NCBI RefSeq assembly: GCF_027923405.1
Contig: NZ_BQYI01000001.1
Span: 4,724,501-4,788,500 of the forward strand
Length of the DNA stretch: 64,000 nucleotides
Reading direction: 5' to 3'
Source of the DNA: Paenibacillus sp. YYML68
GTDB lineage: Bacteria; Bacillota; Bacilli; Paenibacillales; NBRC-103111
Shown here: positions 17,401 to 25,575 of the stretch, piece by piece
Position numbering within the stretch: the stretch's first letter is position 1
Layout: each line of letters opens with the position of its first letter
The notes under the pieces: model-generated
What the model was told of the DNA's origin: nothing
Database searches by the model: none
Seen by the model: only the letters and a program-made list of their open reading frames with translations
Position numbers and translations under genes: made by a program

Positions 17401-18273
17401 TTAAAGAGCTTCGGTATCCAGCTCCACTTTCCCTAAAACTGCGTTTGGAATGACAGTATTATTTGAATAAATCATTACTTCGGAACCCTTATATCGGTTA
17501 GCAGCACTGTAACTTAAAGAATATTCCTTCTGCCTAAAATCACCATACATATTTTTAATTTGAGACACGTTATCATAAGTGATAATCCATTTTTGCCTTA
17601 TATTCTCAACTACAGCCTGATAAACATTATAATGATCTTCAGGTTTATAATGATTCTCATACAATTCTTGCCCCTTATTATAGTAAGGTGGGTCTAAATA
17701 TACCAGAGTATTATGGGGCGATCTTGGTATGACATCTCTAATAAATGTTTCAGCATCTAAATTATAAAGTCTAATTCGATTTCTATAGAGAGCAATTCTT
17801 TCTATCCTTTTAATAAGCGCTTCCCTATTGAATCTAGCATCTATCTTCCACTCACCCGTTTGTTCTCTACCACCTATAATTCCCCCTTTTATAATGCCTG
17901 ATCTGTTACATCTATTCATAATAAAGGTAGAAAAACCCAGTTCCAAGACAGAAAATTCGTGCGGATTATTCTGAATATACCTCTGCTCATCCCAATGCTC
18001 TACATCTACTTTGAACTCAGAAATCATCCTACACAGTTCGTCTGTTTCATTTAGAACTGAATTCCAAAATGCATTAATTGATCTATTCAAATCGTTAATA
18101 GTAATAGTAGAGACGTACTCATGCATCAGGAGGCAAAACGCTACTCCCGCACCACCTGCATACGGTTCAATGTAATGCCCATCTAAAAGTCCATTACTCT
18201 CGATTACAGCTTTCACATACTTTGATAACTTTGACTTCCCTCCAGGATACCTCAAGGGAGAATATTGATACAT
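17401..18273 (-). CDS. Dam-family (D12 class) adenine-N6 DNA methyltransferase
   Basis: 290 residues, ATG start. The N-terminal YSPLRYPGGKSKL and EPYAGGAGV segments form the SAM-binding motif region of the alpha-class D12 family, and YLDPPYYNKG is the catalytic DPPY motif. It should methylate adenine N6 in a short DNA site; the specificity (GATC or other) cannot be told from sequence alone. It follows the ParB-like gene by 26 bases on the same strand, so the two form a module. No restriction endonuclease of known family is adjacent. AT-rich, island-type composition. Confidence 0.9.
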   Translation of the reverse strand: MYQYSPLRYPGGKSKLSKYVKAVIESNGLLDGHYIEPYAGGAGVAFCLLMHEYVSTITINDLNRSINAFWNSVLNETDELCRMISEFKVDVEHWDEQRYIQNNPHEFSVLELGFSTFIMNRCNRSGIIKGGIIGGREQTGEWKIDARFNREALIKRIERIALYRNRIRLYNLDAETFIRDVIPRSPHNTLVYLDPPYYNKGQELYENHYKPEDHYNVYQAVVENIRQKWIITYDNVSQIKNMYGDFRQKEYSLSYSAANRYKGSEVMIYSNNTVIPNAVLGKVELDTEAL

Positions 18274-18299
18274 TCAATTTCCACCACCCAAAATAAACT

Positions 18300-19991
18300 C
18301 TAGGAAAAGAGCGCCCTGATAAATGGAGCAAAGTTATCCCATGTCGTTTTTAAATCATTGGCTATAGGTTGCATATTTCCATTGTGTACATAGGCATTTA
18401 ATGTTTCTGTAGACAACACACTATCAGAATTAGACACAGCGGTACGAACTGGTTTTAATTCGTATTTAGTAAGAATTCCGTTATCCTCCATATGCTTAGC
18501 TATGCCTTGAATCTTTTGCACTAACTTACTGTTCTTATTAACTGCTGTAATGCCTGCTTTTTCAATAAAGTAATCAATACTTAATTCAATAAAAACCCTC
18601 AGGGAAACTGACACTGCATTAGGGAATTCCTCAACATTTAGTCTCCGTAGTTCTAAGTATAAATTATTTATCCTCTTATTATCAATTTTCAAGCCTGCAT
18701 TAGAAGGAATTAAAAATTTTCTTTTGGTGGAATGTGGATTACTTCTATTTCCTCCATTGCCTCCCGCAGCGCCACCGCCACTTCCGGCTCCTCCGCTGCC
18801 TCCCGCAGCGCCACCGCCACTTCCGGCTCCTCCGCTGCCTCCCGCAGCGCCACCGCCACTTCCGGCTCCTCCGCTGTCTCCCGCAGCGCCACCGCCACTT
18901 TCGGCTCCTCCGCTGCCTCCCGCAGCGCCACCGCCACTTTCGGCTCCTCCGCTGCCTCCCGCAGCGCCTCCGCCACTTCCGGCTCCTCCGCTACCTCCCG
19001 CAGCGCCACCGCCACTTCCGGCTCCTCCGCTACCTCCCGCAGCGCCACCATCACTTCCGGCTCCTCCGCTGCCTCCCGCAGCACCATTACCATTTCCGAT
19101 GTCACTTGTTGAATCATCATCCTCATGATGGTATCCATCTGCCAATTTCCATTCTCTAATTGTTGTTTTTGTGACATCAGGAATTTCAAGCTCGTTAAAT
19201 GTTGAAATGTAATCCATCCTGTCATTTTTGGCTTTAATATCGGTTACAGTGATGTTCTTTGAACTAATATCAATTATTAATTTTCGCAATCCCTTATTTA
19301 TTTCACTAGGGAGCAACGAAGCAAATACTTCACCATTTCTTAGTTCTACACCCAAAAAGCTCCTTACATATGGATCTTTAATTAAACGATCTAGGTTAGT
19401 AAGAGAGAACTTTTGATGCCATTCCCCTGCTTCATCTTTAAGAATCTGATCATTCTTCATGTAATCTATAATCTGTAGTGATACGGAAGCTTTACCTCGT
19501 AGTAACTGGAACCTGTGAGTTGCAGTTGTATCCCATCTAACTGTGCCTTCGCCTTTTCCTTCGCCCGTATGTTTCAACTCTATCCAATGCAACGCATCAT
19601 TCGGGTCTTCAAATGATACACAATCAATATCAATAATCATTTCATCTGTAAAGCTTTTCTTTAATTCCTCTACCTTCTTAGCTATGCTCTTAAACTCTTT
19701 GGGTATGAGTTTGGGTTCAATAAAAATTTTTAGCGCCGTTATTCTACGGTTCCCCTCTAAAACGATAAATCGTTCATCGTCAGAATAATCAGGTGTAACT
19801 ATTGGTAGGTCTGACGGATTTACACCTTCAGTGAGAATATCTTTCAGCAGATATACTAATTTATCTTTTTGGTCTCCAATAATCTTCGCAATTATTTCGT
19901 GTTGGCTAGACACTGAATCAAACCTAGGGTTTTCAGTATTAATTATTAAATCTGAAATATTTATTCTAACTATTTCGTAATTCCTATCCAC
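18300..19991 (-). CDS. ParB/Srx-fold protein with Gly/Ser repeat linker, paired with Dam
   Basis: 563 residues, GTG start at 19991 with GGAGG 7 bases upstream. The N-terminus (about 1-75) has the ParB/sulfiredoxin-like layout: an 'NPRF' turn, a catalytic-type helix region and 'FIVLEGNRRITALKIF' (the EGNRR box equivalent to GERR of ParB or DGQQR of DUF262). A helical middle runs to about 295, then about eight 13-residue Gly/Ala/Ser repeats (about 305-415), then a conserved C-terminal helical domain (FLIPSNAGLKI ... NAYVHN ... TTWDNFAPFI). ParB/Srx-fold domains act as NTP-dependent switches or nucleases, so with Dam next door a modification-linked defence role is plausible. No experimental function is known to me. 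Confidence 0.65.
   Translation of the reverse strand: MDRNYEIVRINISDLIINTENPRFDSVSSQHEIIAKIIGDQKDKLVYLLKDILTEGVNPSDLPIVTPDYSDDERFIVLEGNRRITALKIFIEPKLIPKEFKSIAKKVEELKKSFTDEMIIDIDCVSFEDPNDALHWIELKHTGEGKGEGTVRWDTTATHRFQLLRGKASVSLQIIDYMKNDQILKDEAGEWHQKFSLTNLDRLIKDPYVRSFLGVELRNGEVFASLLPSEINKGLRKLIIDISSKNITVTDIKAKNDRMDYISTFNELEIPDVTKTTIREWKLADGYHHEDDDSTSDIGNGNGAAGGSGGAGSDGGAAGGSGGAGSGGGAAGGSGGAGSGGGAAGGSGGAESGGGAAGGSGGAESGGGAAGDSGGAGSGGGAAGGSGGAGSGGGAAGGSGGAGSGGGAAGGNGGNRSNPHSTKRKFLIPSNAGLKIDNKRINNLYLELRRLNVEEFPNAVSVSLRVFIELSIDYFIEKAGITAVNKNSKLVQKIQGIAKHMEDNGILTKYELKPVRTAVSNSDSVLSTETLNAYVHNGNMQPIANDLKTTWDNFAPFIRALFS
18760..19071. repeat. 39-bp tandem repeat (8 units) inside the ParB-like gene
   Basis: Eight units of exactly 39 bases start at 18760, 18799, 18838, 18877, 18916, 18955, 18994 and 19033, and a partial ninth is at 19072. 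Units differ at only a few positions and encode 13 residues, so expansion or contraction keeps the frame. The array is very GC-rich inside an AT-rich gene, which points to amplification of a single seed. Long Pro-rich frames on the opposite strand are by-products of the repeat. Confidence 0.95.
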
Positions 19992-20132
19992 TTAAATGCC
20001 TCCATTTCTAGACAAAATATACATTTATTCTACATCAAAAATCGCACAAAAAACTGCTTTGACTAAATATTATTACTATAGCCTTACCTCACACTTCTTT
20101 GGAGTCCAATAATTTACTGGAGGGACTGCACC

Positions 20133-20579
20133 TTGAAAATCATTCGAACTCATCAAGACATTGAAGCCCTGCGCGATGCTAAGCAATTCTCAGCCGCGCT
20201 AATGTAGCACGTCGAATACTACTTCTTTCAATTTAGGGAAGAGTTGGACAGAAAGGATGGAAATCACTTCATTCTCGACCATCATCACCAAATTGTCCTG
20301 CTTGAAGCCTGCGACGACTTGGGGGCAGTCGCTTCACAAATTACTGGCAGCCTTATGGTAAGTGCGAACTTTATCTCAGCAGAGTACGTAGAGAAGCACA
20401 GACTTAGCGACGGTAGCAACATGTACAAAATCGCACTCATGCCCGACAATGAATGCATGACAATCATTTTCGCACAGGCTAGCATTCTGGAAGCGGGTAT
20501 AGAAGACTTGCTACGATCTCGCTGCTCATCGACAGCCGACGAGCTCATTCTGCGCAAGCTAAAAGACACGTTCGAGTAA
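20133..20579 (+). pseudogene. Hypothetical protein gene with in-frame amber codon
   Basis: GGAGGG at 20119-20124 precedes a TTG at 20133. From there the frame reads KIIRTHQDIEALRDAKQFSA, then a TAG at 20205-20207, then continues without interruption as HVEYYFFQFREEL ... LLRSRCSSTADELILRKLKDTFE to 20579. The reading frame and style are the same on both sides of the TAG, so this was one gene of about 148 codons. Translation from a TTG at 20244 could still give 111 residues. I do not recognise the family. Composition is closer to core than to the AT-rich genes to the left. Confidence 0.5.
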
Positions 20580-20699
20580 AATTCCGACAGCGAGACTGAC
20601 AACGTTTGGGTAATGACCGCGACGACATCTCCTTTCGACACCGAAACGGTGTTTGTCAATATAGTTGTCGTGAATCTTTGAAAATTTAAATAGAGTCAA

Positions 20700-21770
20700 T
20701 CAGGCTTGTGTCGCCGTTGTTGTAGCTATGGAGTGCTGGACTTTCTCGGGATTAAGATACACTCGTTCGTCTAGACTCCAGTTCCTTATCTTCCCGGACC
20801 ACCGCCTTGGGTTGTCCTGTCTAGCTTGTTCGTACACTCGCTTTCTCTTCTCAAAAATCTGTTCAGCAAGCCCCTTATGCCTTTGGTTAGGGGTCAGGAA
20901 ATTAAGCCCGCTGTGGTGATGCTCTGTGTTATACCAATGGACAAACTTCCGTACCCATTCACGGGCTTCTGTCGTCGACTTAAATCCATGTAACGGGTAG
21001 CTGGGGCGGTATTTGCAGGTGCGAAACACCGACTCGGCGTAAGGGTTATCGTTGCTGACACGCGGCCTGCTTTTGGAGGGCGTGATTCCTAGGCTGTATA
21101 ACGTTTCAAGTAGAGTGGCACCCTTCATCGGACTCCCGTTATCCGAATGCAGGACCAGCGGCTCCTTGCGCACAACGCACTGTTCGCTCAGGACCGTTCG
21201 ACGAACCAATGTGCTGGCATGCTCCGCGGCTTCTTCATTCCATACCTCCCAGCCTACGATTTTTCGGCTGAATAGATCCAGGATGAGATAGAGGTAGTAG
21301 AATAAACCTTTCACGGGACCAGGCAGCCAGGTGATGTCCCACATCCATACTTGGTTGGGCGCCACAGCACAATGGCTCGTTAACGGCTTCGAAACAGGCT
21401 TCTTACTGCGACCTCGATGGTGCTGCTGTCCATGAGCATGCATTACGCGATAGAATGTCGATTCGGACGCCATGTAGACACCCTCATCAGCCAATCGTGG
21501 TACGATTTGGCTAGGTGGAAGGCTCTTGTATGCCGGCTGATTCACGACCTCGATAATCTGTTGTCGTTCCACTTCACTTAGCTTGTGGGATGGGGCAGGC
21601 CTTACCGCATGCGGCCGTTGATCCTCTTGCGGTGCGCCCTCTTTGCGCCACCGCTGCAAGGTCCGCTGCGTTAATCCGATCTCTTGGCATGCCGCCTCTT
21701 CTTTGGCTCCAGCATCTACTGCTTCTTGGATCAGTTCCATGGCCATTCGTCGATCTGAGGCACTGATCAT
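20700..21770 (-). CDS. IS3-family transposase OrfB (DDE integrase)
   Basis: 356 residues, intact. An N-terminal helix-turn-helix (LIQEAVDAGAKEEAACQEIGLTQRTLQRWRKEG) is followed by an HTH_21-like part and an rve integrase core with the catalytic triad in MWDITWL, LHSDNGSPM and PYAESVFRT (D, D, E). Its ATG overlaps the orfA stop (ATGA), so it should be translated by coupling. It catalyses excision and insertion of the element. Because orfA is frameshifted, activity in this copy is doubtful. Confidence 0.93.
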   Translation of the reverse strand: MISASDRRMAMELIQEAVDAGAKEEAACQEIGLTQRTLQRWRKEGAPQEDQRPHAVRPAPSHKLSEVERQQIIEVVNQPAYKSLPPSQIVPRLADEGVYMASESTFYRVMHAHGQQHHRGRSKKPVSKPLTSHCAVAPNQVWMWDITWLPGPVKGLFYYLYLILDLFSRKIVGWEVWNEEAAEHASTLVRRTVLSEQCVVRKEPLVLHSDNGSPMKGATLLETLYSLGITPSKSRPRVSNDNPYAESVFRTCKYRPSYPLHGFKSTTEAREWVRKFVHWYNTEHHHSGLNFLTPNQRHKGLAEQIFEKRKRVYEQARQDNPRRWSGKIRNWSLDERVYLNPEKVQHSIATTTATQA

Positions 21771-22265
21771 GCGTCCTCTTGGTCCCCCCAGATCGACTGT
21801 GCCTTTTTTCGCAGCACGAGAAGCGCTGCCGTTTCGGCTAGAGCAGCTTCCTTTCGTTTTAACTCCCGAGTGAGCGTCTTCATTTCTCGCTCTTTAGTTC
21901 GGAGTTCTTTTTGCAGCTGGGATGCCTGTTGGGCGAGTCCACCATTGGCTTGCATACAAGCATCCCGCCAAGCTTCAATCTGTTCTGCGTAGAGTCCTTT
22001 GGCACGACAGTATTCGGCCAGTTCGACTTCGCTCAACGTAGCGGTTTCCAGCACAATCGAAAACTTATCCCGACTACTCCATTTGTCGGGCTCTGCTCCG
22101 CCACCTGGAACGACAGCGCCGTTCGCTCGGGCTTCTTTTTTGCCACTTGTACAGCGTCCCTTCGGACAGGCCGCTGTCTCTTGCAATCTGACTCACGGAT
22201 TCATTATGCGGGGGCATCATTCGTAGTTGTATGTTGCATTTCAATTCCTCACTGTATCTAGCCAT
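21767..22265 (-). pseudogene. IS3-family OrfA, frameshifted
   Basis: The first part (MARYSEELKCNIQLRMM ... GLSEGTLYKWQK) is an HTH_Tnp_1 domain starting at 22265. At an A6 run (22141-22136) the frame is lost and continues in the +1 frame as EARANGAVVPGGGAEPDKW ... LVLRKKAQSIWGDQEDA to 21767. A +1 shift does not fit the -1 frameshifting known in IS3 elements, so a one-base indel in the A-run is the simplest explanation. The coiled-coil part (QLQKELRTKEREMKTLTREL) is typical of OrfA. Confidence 0.8.
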
Positions 22266-22333
22266 CGTCCGTCACCTCTGCCTCTCTGGTTCTACTATAC
22301 TTTTTATCGAGGGGTACGACAACTATTGTGACA

Positions 22334-22596
22334 CAGGGGGCCACGAAACGGTCACAGAGGAGACGCTGCGAGATCTCTTTGCTAGATTCAGAGATTTCGT
22401 CACCAGCAAGAACATCCCAGAGATCAAGAAGTTCATCGCCAGCTACGTAGACAAGGTCATCATCTACAACGAACACGTCGAGGTGCTTTTCAAGCTCGAT
22501 GCCGCTGGTGTCGCTATTGACGGTACTTTCGCTGAAGAATTTGCCGCCACCGCCGACAAGAGAGAGCTGTTTCGCCTCAACGTGGATGCTGTGTAA
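22334..22596 (+). pseudogene. C-terminal remnant of a large serine recombinase
   Basis: Immediately right of the IS3 end the frame reads HETVTEETLRDLFARFRDFV ... IPEIKKFIASYVDKVIIYNEHVEVLFKLD. This is the C-terminal pattern of large serine recombinases of phages and conjugative elements (a coiled-coil/last-domain segment with 'F-I-x-x-Y-V-x-K-V-x-V-Y-x-x-H-V-E-V'). The catalytic N-terminal domain and zinc ribbon are missing. It indicates that an integrative element was once here, possibly the vehicle for the neighbouring genes. A terminator follows. Confidence 0.6.
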
Positions 22597-22605
22597 CGCA
22601 ATAAG

Positions 22606-22640
22606 AGGAGCCTGCCACCTTACTTCAGTGGCAGGCTCCT
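22606..22640 (+). terminator. Terminator after the recombinase remnant
   Basis: A perfect 13-bp stem AGGAGCCTGCCAC / GTGGCAGGCTCCT with a 9-base loop, followed by TAGTTTG. The arm GGAGCCTGCCAC recurs in the hairpin at 28101. Confidence 0.8.
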
Positions 22641-22934
22641 TAGTTTGTATCCATATTTGATCATCCTGTATAATTAATACTGGAAATGTAAATATCAATT
22701 TGAGGTGATTACTGTTGCAATATTCATTACTTGATAACGGTGTAGATTCTTTAAAAGCGGCTTATAACTGTATTATCAAAATACCTGAGCTAAGAGAAGG
22801 TTTAGAACATAACATAAAAGATGCTGTTCTTTCTTTAAATCACGCGGTAGAGAGATTTTATTTAAACTGATTCTTAGGGAACATAATGATTATCTGATAT
22901 TCGTTGACCTAGAAAACAATCATGGCTTCCTCGC

Positions 22935-23165
22935 CACATCCCCGATATGAAAGTTGGGTTTAGCGTGACTGCCTAGTCCCCATACTGAGTAATACTGCGA
23001 TTGGACAGAAATACGTGGCTCTTTTTGGTGGTTCGACCCTGTCTAGAAAACTGTGAGCATTCGTTATGTGAGCAACCCCGTGCTGGCTTCGGTACAAGAA
23101 GACCGAATGACCGCGGACAGAAAAATGGAGACTTCTAACGAATGCGCCAATCGTCAGTATCATTC
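22935..23165 (+). ncRNA. Candidate IS110 bridge RNA region
   Basis: The transposase leader contains GCATTCGTTA (23057-23066) and its perfect complement TAACGAATGC (23136-23145), enclosing a 69-base region with further small stems (e.g. CTGGCTTCGGTAC). A long structured leader of this size between left end and transposase is where bridge RNAs of IS110-subgroup elements lie. The loops that would pair with donor and target DNA cannot be fixed without knowing the exact element ends. Confidence 0.45.
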
Positions 23166-23181
23166 GATTGGAGGTAGTTAA

Positions 23182-24338
23182 ATGGAGATGTTAATTGCTC
23201 GGTGTGCCGGACTGGATGTGCATCAAGAAACCATTGTAGCTTGTGTCTTGACTGGCGAAGCGGATGAAGCACCACGCGCTGAAACACGCACTTTCCCTAC
23301 GATGACTCGTGATTTGTTCTCCTTGATGACATGGCTCGAGTCCGAAGGTGTGACGCATATTGCCATGGAGAGTACAGGGATCTACTGGAAACCAGTGTAC
23401 AACATATTGGAAGGGTACTTCGACATCGCCCTTGCCAATGCACAACGGATTAAGAATGTTCCTGGACGCAAAACGGATGTCAGCGATGCGGAGTGGATCG
23501 CTAAACTCTTGCGCGTAGGATTAATCGAGAAGAGCTTCGTGCCTACCGAGGATCTCCGAGAATTACGTGATTTAACACGTTTACGTAAGAAACGGGTTGG
23601 AAACTTGACCGCAGAGAAAAACCGCATTCAAAAAATGCTGGAAGCCTCCAACATCAAGTTGGGAACGGTTATTTCAGATGTGTTCGGCGTATCCGGACGC
23701 AATTTGCTGGAACGACTGGTCATGCAGGGCTACGTCGATCCGGATGATATTGAAGCCCGAGTACATGGCAACGTAAAACGTAATGTCGCTCGGGTGGCCG
23801 AGTCGCTCTTCGGAACGTTAAACAAGCACCAAATCTTGATGATTCGCAATTGCTGGGAGCATATTACCTTCCTCGAGCAATCCATCGCGTTGCTAGATGC
23901 AGAAATTGAGGTGCATCTTCAGTCCTATCAGGAAGCCTATCAGTTGATTCAAACGATTCCGGGCATAAGTGAGATTACCGCCGCAGCGATCATTGCCGAA
24001 ATCGGAGTCGATATGGATCAGTTCCCAACGGCTGATCATCTCGCGTCCTGGGCAGGTGTGGCTCCGGGTAACCATGAGAGCGCGGGTAAAAAAAAAGTAC
24101 ACGAACACGTAAGGGCAATCCGCATGTGAAAACAGCTTTATGTGAAGCCGCTTGGGCAGCAACGAAGTGCCGAAAATCACAGTTGTCGGTTCGATTTTGG
24201 AAAATAGCTGCACGCCGTGGGAAGAACAAAGCCATTATTGCTCTAGCTCACAAAATGCTCACGATCATCTACATGATGTTAAAGACGAAGTCGACTTATA
24301 TCGAAGGTGGACCTCCTGTCTCAAAACCTGTAGCTTAA
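23182..24338 (+). pseudogene. IS110-family transposase, frameshifted near the C-terminus
   Basis: ATG at 23182 behind TTGGAGGTAG. The N-terminal DEDD (RuvC-like) domain is intact: GLDVHQETIVACVL, IAMESTGIYWKPVYNIL and KTDVSDAEWIAKLL carry the acidic residues. The Transposase_20 part (QTIPGISEITAAAIIAEIG ... WAGVAPGNHESAGKKK) includes the conserved Ser of the ESAGK box. After an A9 tract (24088-24096) the frame ends at 24129, while the rest of the domain (KTALCEAAWAATKCRKSQLS ... ALAHKMLTIIYMML) continues in the next frame to 24338. Ten A's would restore it. It is inactive unless slippage at the tract rescues it. Confidence 0.85.
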
Positions 24339-24687
24339 CAGTCTAGCCTATTTTAAGACTGATTATACATCACATCTCAAAAACGATGTGCCGGGCATCC
24401 TATTGCTATTTTTCAACTTTCTTCCAGAAAAAACGCTATTTCTTAAAGCAACTTCGACGTTCTAATGACACTGCTTTCAATAATCCTTTCACAGAAAAAT
24501 ATATTCGTGCAAAGGAAAAAATGCTTACTGAGGCGAAATCCAATGTCCTCGAAGCAAATCCTGATTTAAAAACAATCACAATGACAGATGCAATAAATCG
24601 TCTTGAATATCTCTGCGATATTCAGGTACCACAAGAACTAAAAGCTACAATCCATTATTTAAATAAGATTAGAAATCAGATAATGCA

Positions 24688-24692
24688 CTATG
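24688..24692. repeat. 5-bp target duplication, left (CTATG)
   Basis: CTATG directly left of the transposon end TGTCGCCGCTCAC. The identical CTATG directly follows the other end. It lies inside the HEPN gene. Confidence 0.9.
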
Positions 24693-24831
24693 TGTCGCCG
24701 CTCACTTCCAATGTCGGAAGATGGGCGGCTATTTCTCATATACGCTGACGGTACAGCAAGGATATAATTGGCGGAGGGGCAGCCTGAATGTGCCGACAAT
24801 CATAAGGAGTTAAGGCGATTGACAAAAAAAA

Positions 24832-24872
24832 CAGGGAGACGTCAAGGTTTGGCGGCCCCGTCTCCCTGTTCA
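24832..24872 (-). terminator. Terminator near the transposon left end
   Basis: A perfect 12-bp stem AACAGGGAGACG / CGTCTCCCTGTT. On the minus strand it is followed by a run of T's (the A8 at 24826-24833), so it should stop transcripts leaving the element leftward. Confidence 0.7.
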
Positions 24873-24898
24873 CCACAGCTTTCGCCTCTATTATCGTA

Positions 24899-25504
24899 GT
24901 GGATTGGGACATCGATGTAAAGAGCTATTTATTACGATGCGAGGACGGCTTGCCGGAAGCCGACCGGCCTGTCGGATGCAAGCACTGTCACTCCGAGCGC
25001 AAGCCGCATCGGCACGGGAAGTTTACGCGTATGCTGTACACGCTGGAGGAGGCGCTCTCCATCCCTATATTCCGTTTTCGATGTCCAGACTGCGAGCGTG
25101 CGATTAGCATCGTGCCTTCTTTCGTGGAGCGGCATCATCAGGCAGCGGTCGATGTCAAGGAGACCGTCGTCCTCGCGGGAGAGGATGGCTTGAGCTTGTC
25201 TGAGATCGCAGCAGAAAGCCAGGCGTATGCGGGCGGACCCTACGCCGAGAAGACGCTATGGCGATGGCGTCGATGCTGGGAGCAGCGTCGAATTGCGCAA
25301 GAAGCTCGGGTGTGGGCAACGCTTTTTCATGAAGGCATGGATGCGGCCTTACCTCGCGAACGCCGCTCTGCCTGGAAGGCGCTGTGGGCCGCTTGGCGTC
25401 AGCTTGAACGCCCGGGCAGGCTCCTTTCTGTCTTCTTGCGAATGGAACGCTCATTTCAGGTGACGGTAGGCCCACTTCATCCCACAAAAGCTGGGTATGG
25501 CTGA
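24899..25504 (+). CDS. Transposon zinc-ribbon protein (DUF6431-like)
   Basis: 201 residues; the GTG at 24899 has no clear ribosome site and an ATT/ATC a few codons upstream is in frame, so the exact start is uncertain. An N-terminal zinc ribbon is formed by CKHCHSERKPHRHGKF and RCPDC (about 26-65). A helix-turn-helix-like region follows (GLSLSEIAAESQAYAGGPYAEKTLWRWRRCW). The layout matches the DUF6431 family that travels with ExeA-type transposition genes. It may recognise target or end DNA, but no role is established. First gene of the transposon; the transposase follows after 71 bases. Confidence 0.65.
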   Translation: MDWDIDVKSYLLRCEDGLPEADRPVGCKHCHSERKPHRHGKFTRMLYTLEEALSIPIFRFRCPDCERAISIVPSFVERHHQAAVDVKETVVLAGEDGLSLSEIAAESQAYAGGPYAEKTLWRWRRCWEQRRIAQEARVWATLFHEGMDAALPRERRSAWKALWAAWRQLERPGRLLSVFLRMERSFQVTVGPLHPTKAGYG

Positions 25505-25575
25505 GGGTGCCTCTTTCCCCTCACAATGGACGGAGGATACCCTGTACCCATGAACATGCTGAAGGAGGATGAACC

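Larger units (their letters stand above)
20654..22333 (-). mobile_element. IS3-family insertion sequence
   Basis: The terminal inverted repeats TGTCAATATAGTTGTCGT (20654-20671) and, read from the other end, TGTCACAATAGTTGTCGT (22333-22316) match at 16 of 18 positions and start with TGT as expected. Inside are orfA (frameshifted) and orfB (DDE transposase) overlapping by ATGA. No 3-5 bp target duplication is visible right at the ends. The 9-mer CGAAACGGT occurs 3 bases outside the left end and 10 bases outside the right end, which may be chance. The right flank is a serine-recombinase remnant. Confidence 0.85.
22926..24400 (+). mobile_element. IS110-family insertion sequence
   Basis: It contains a DEDD/Transposase_20 transposase (23182-24338, frameshifted) preceded by about 240 bases of non-coding, structured leader, as in the IS110 subgroup, where the bridge RNA is upstream of the transposase. 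Ends are approximate: IS110 elements lack clear inverted repeats and target duplications. The left limit is set where the HEPN frame stops making sense and the right limit where it resumes; the right limit may be up to about 80 bases later. Confidence 0.75.

Noticed and set aside
18760-19071. CRISPR-like array of regular repeats.
   Set aside because: The 39-bp units are contiguous with no unique spacers and lie inside a coding frame; no cas genes are present.
18724-19159. Long open frames on the + strand through the ParB-like gene (Pro/Ala- or Ser/Ala-rich and Arg/His-rich).
   Set aside because: They are produced by the 39-bp repeat, which is open in several frames; they have no ribosome sites and pure low-complexity content.
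22136-22141. Programmed -1 frameshift site in IS3 orfA (A6G run).
   Set aside because: The continuation is in the +1 frame, not the -1 frame used by IS3 elements, and the shift is far from the orfA/orfB junction, which here uses an ATGA overlap. A simple indel is more likely.
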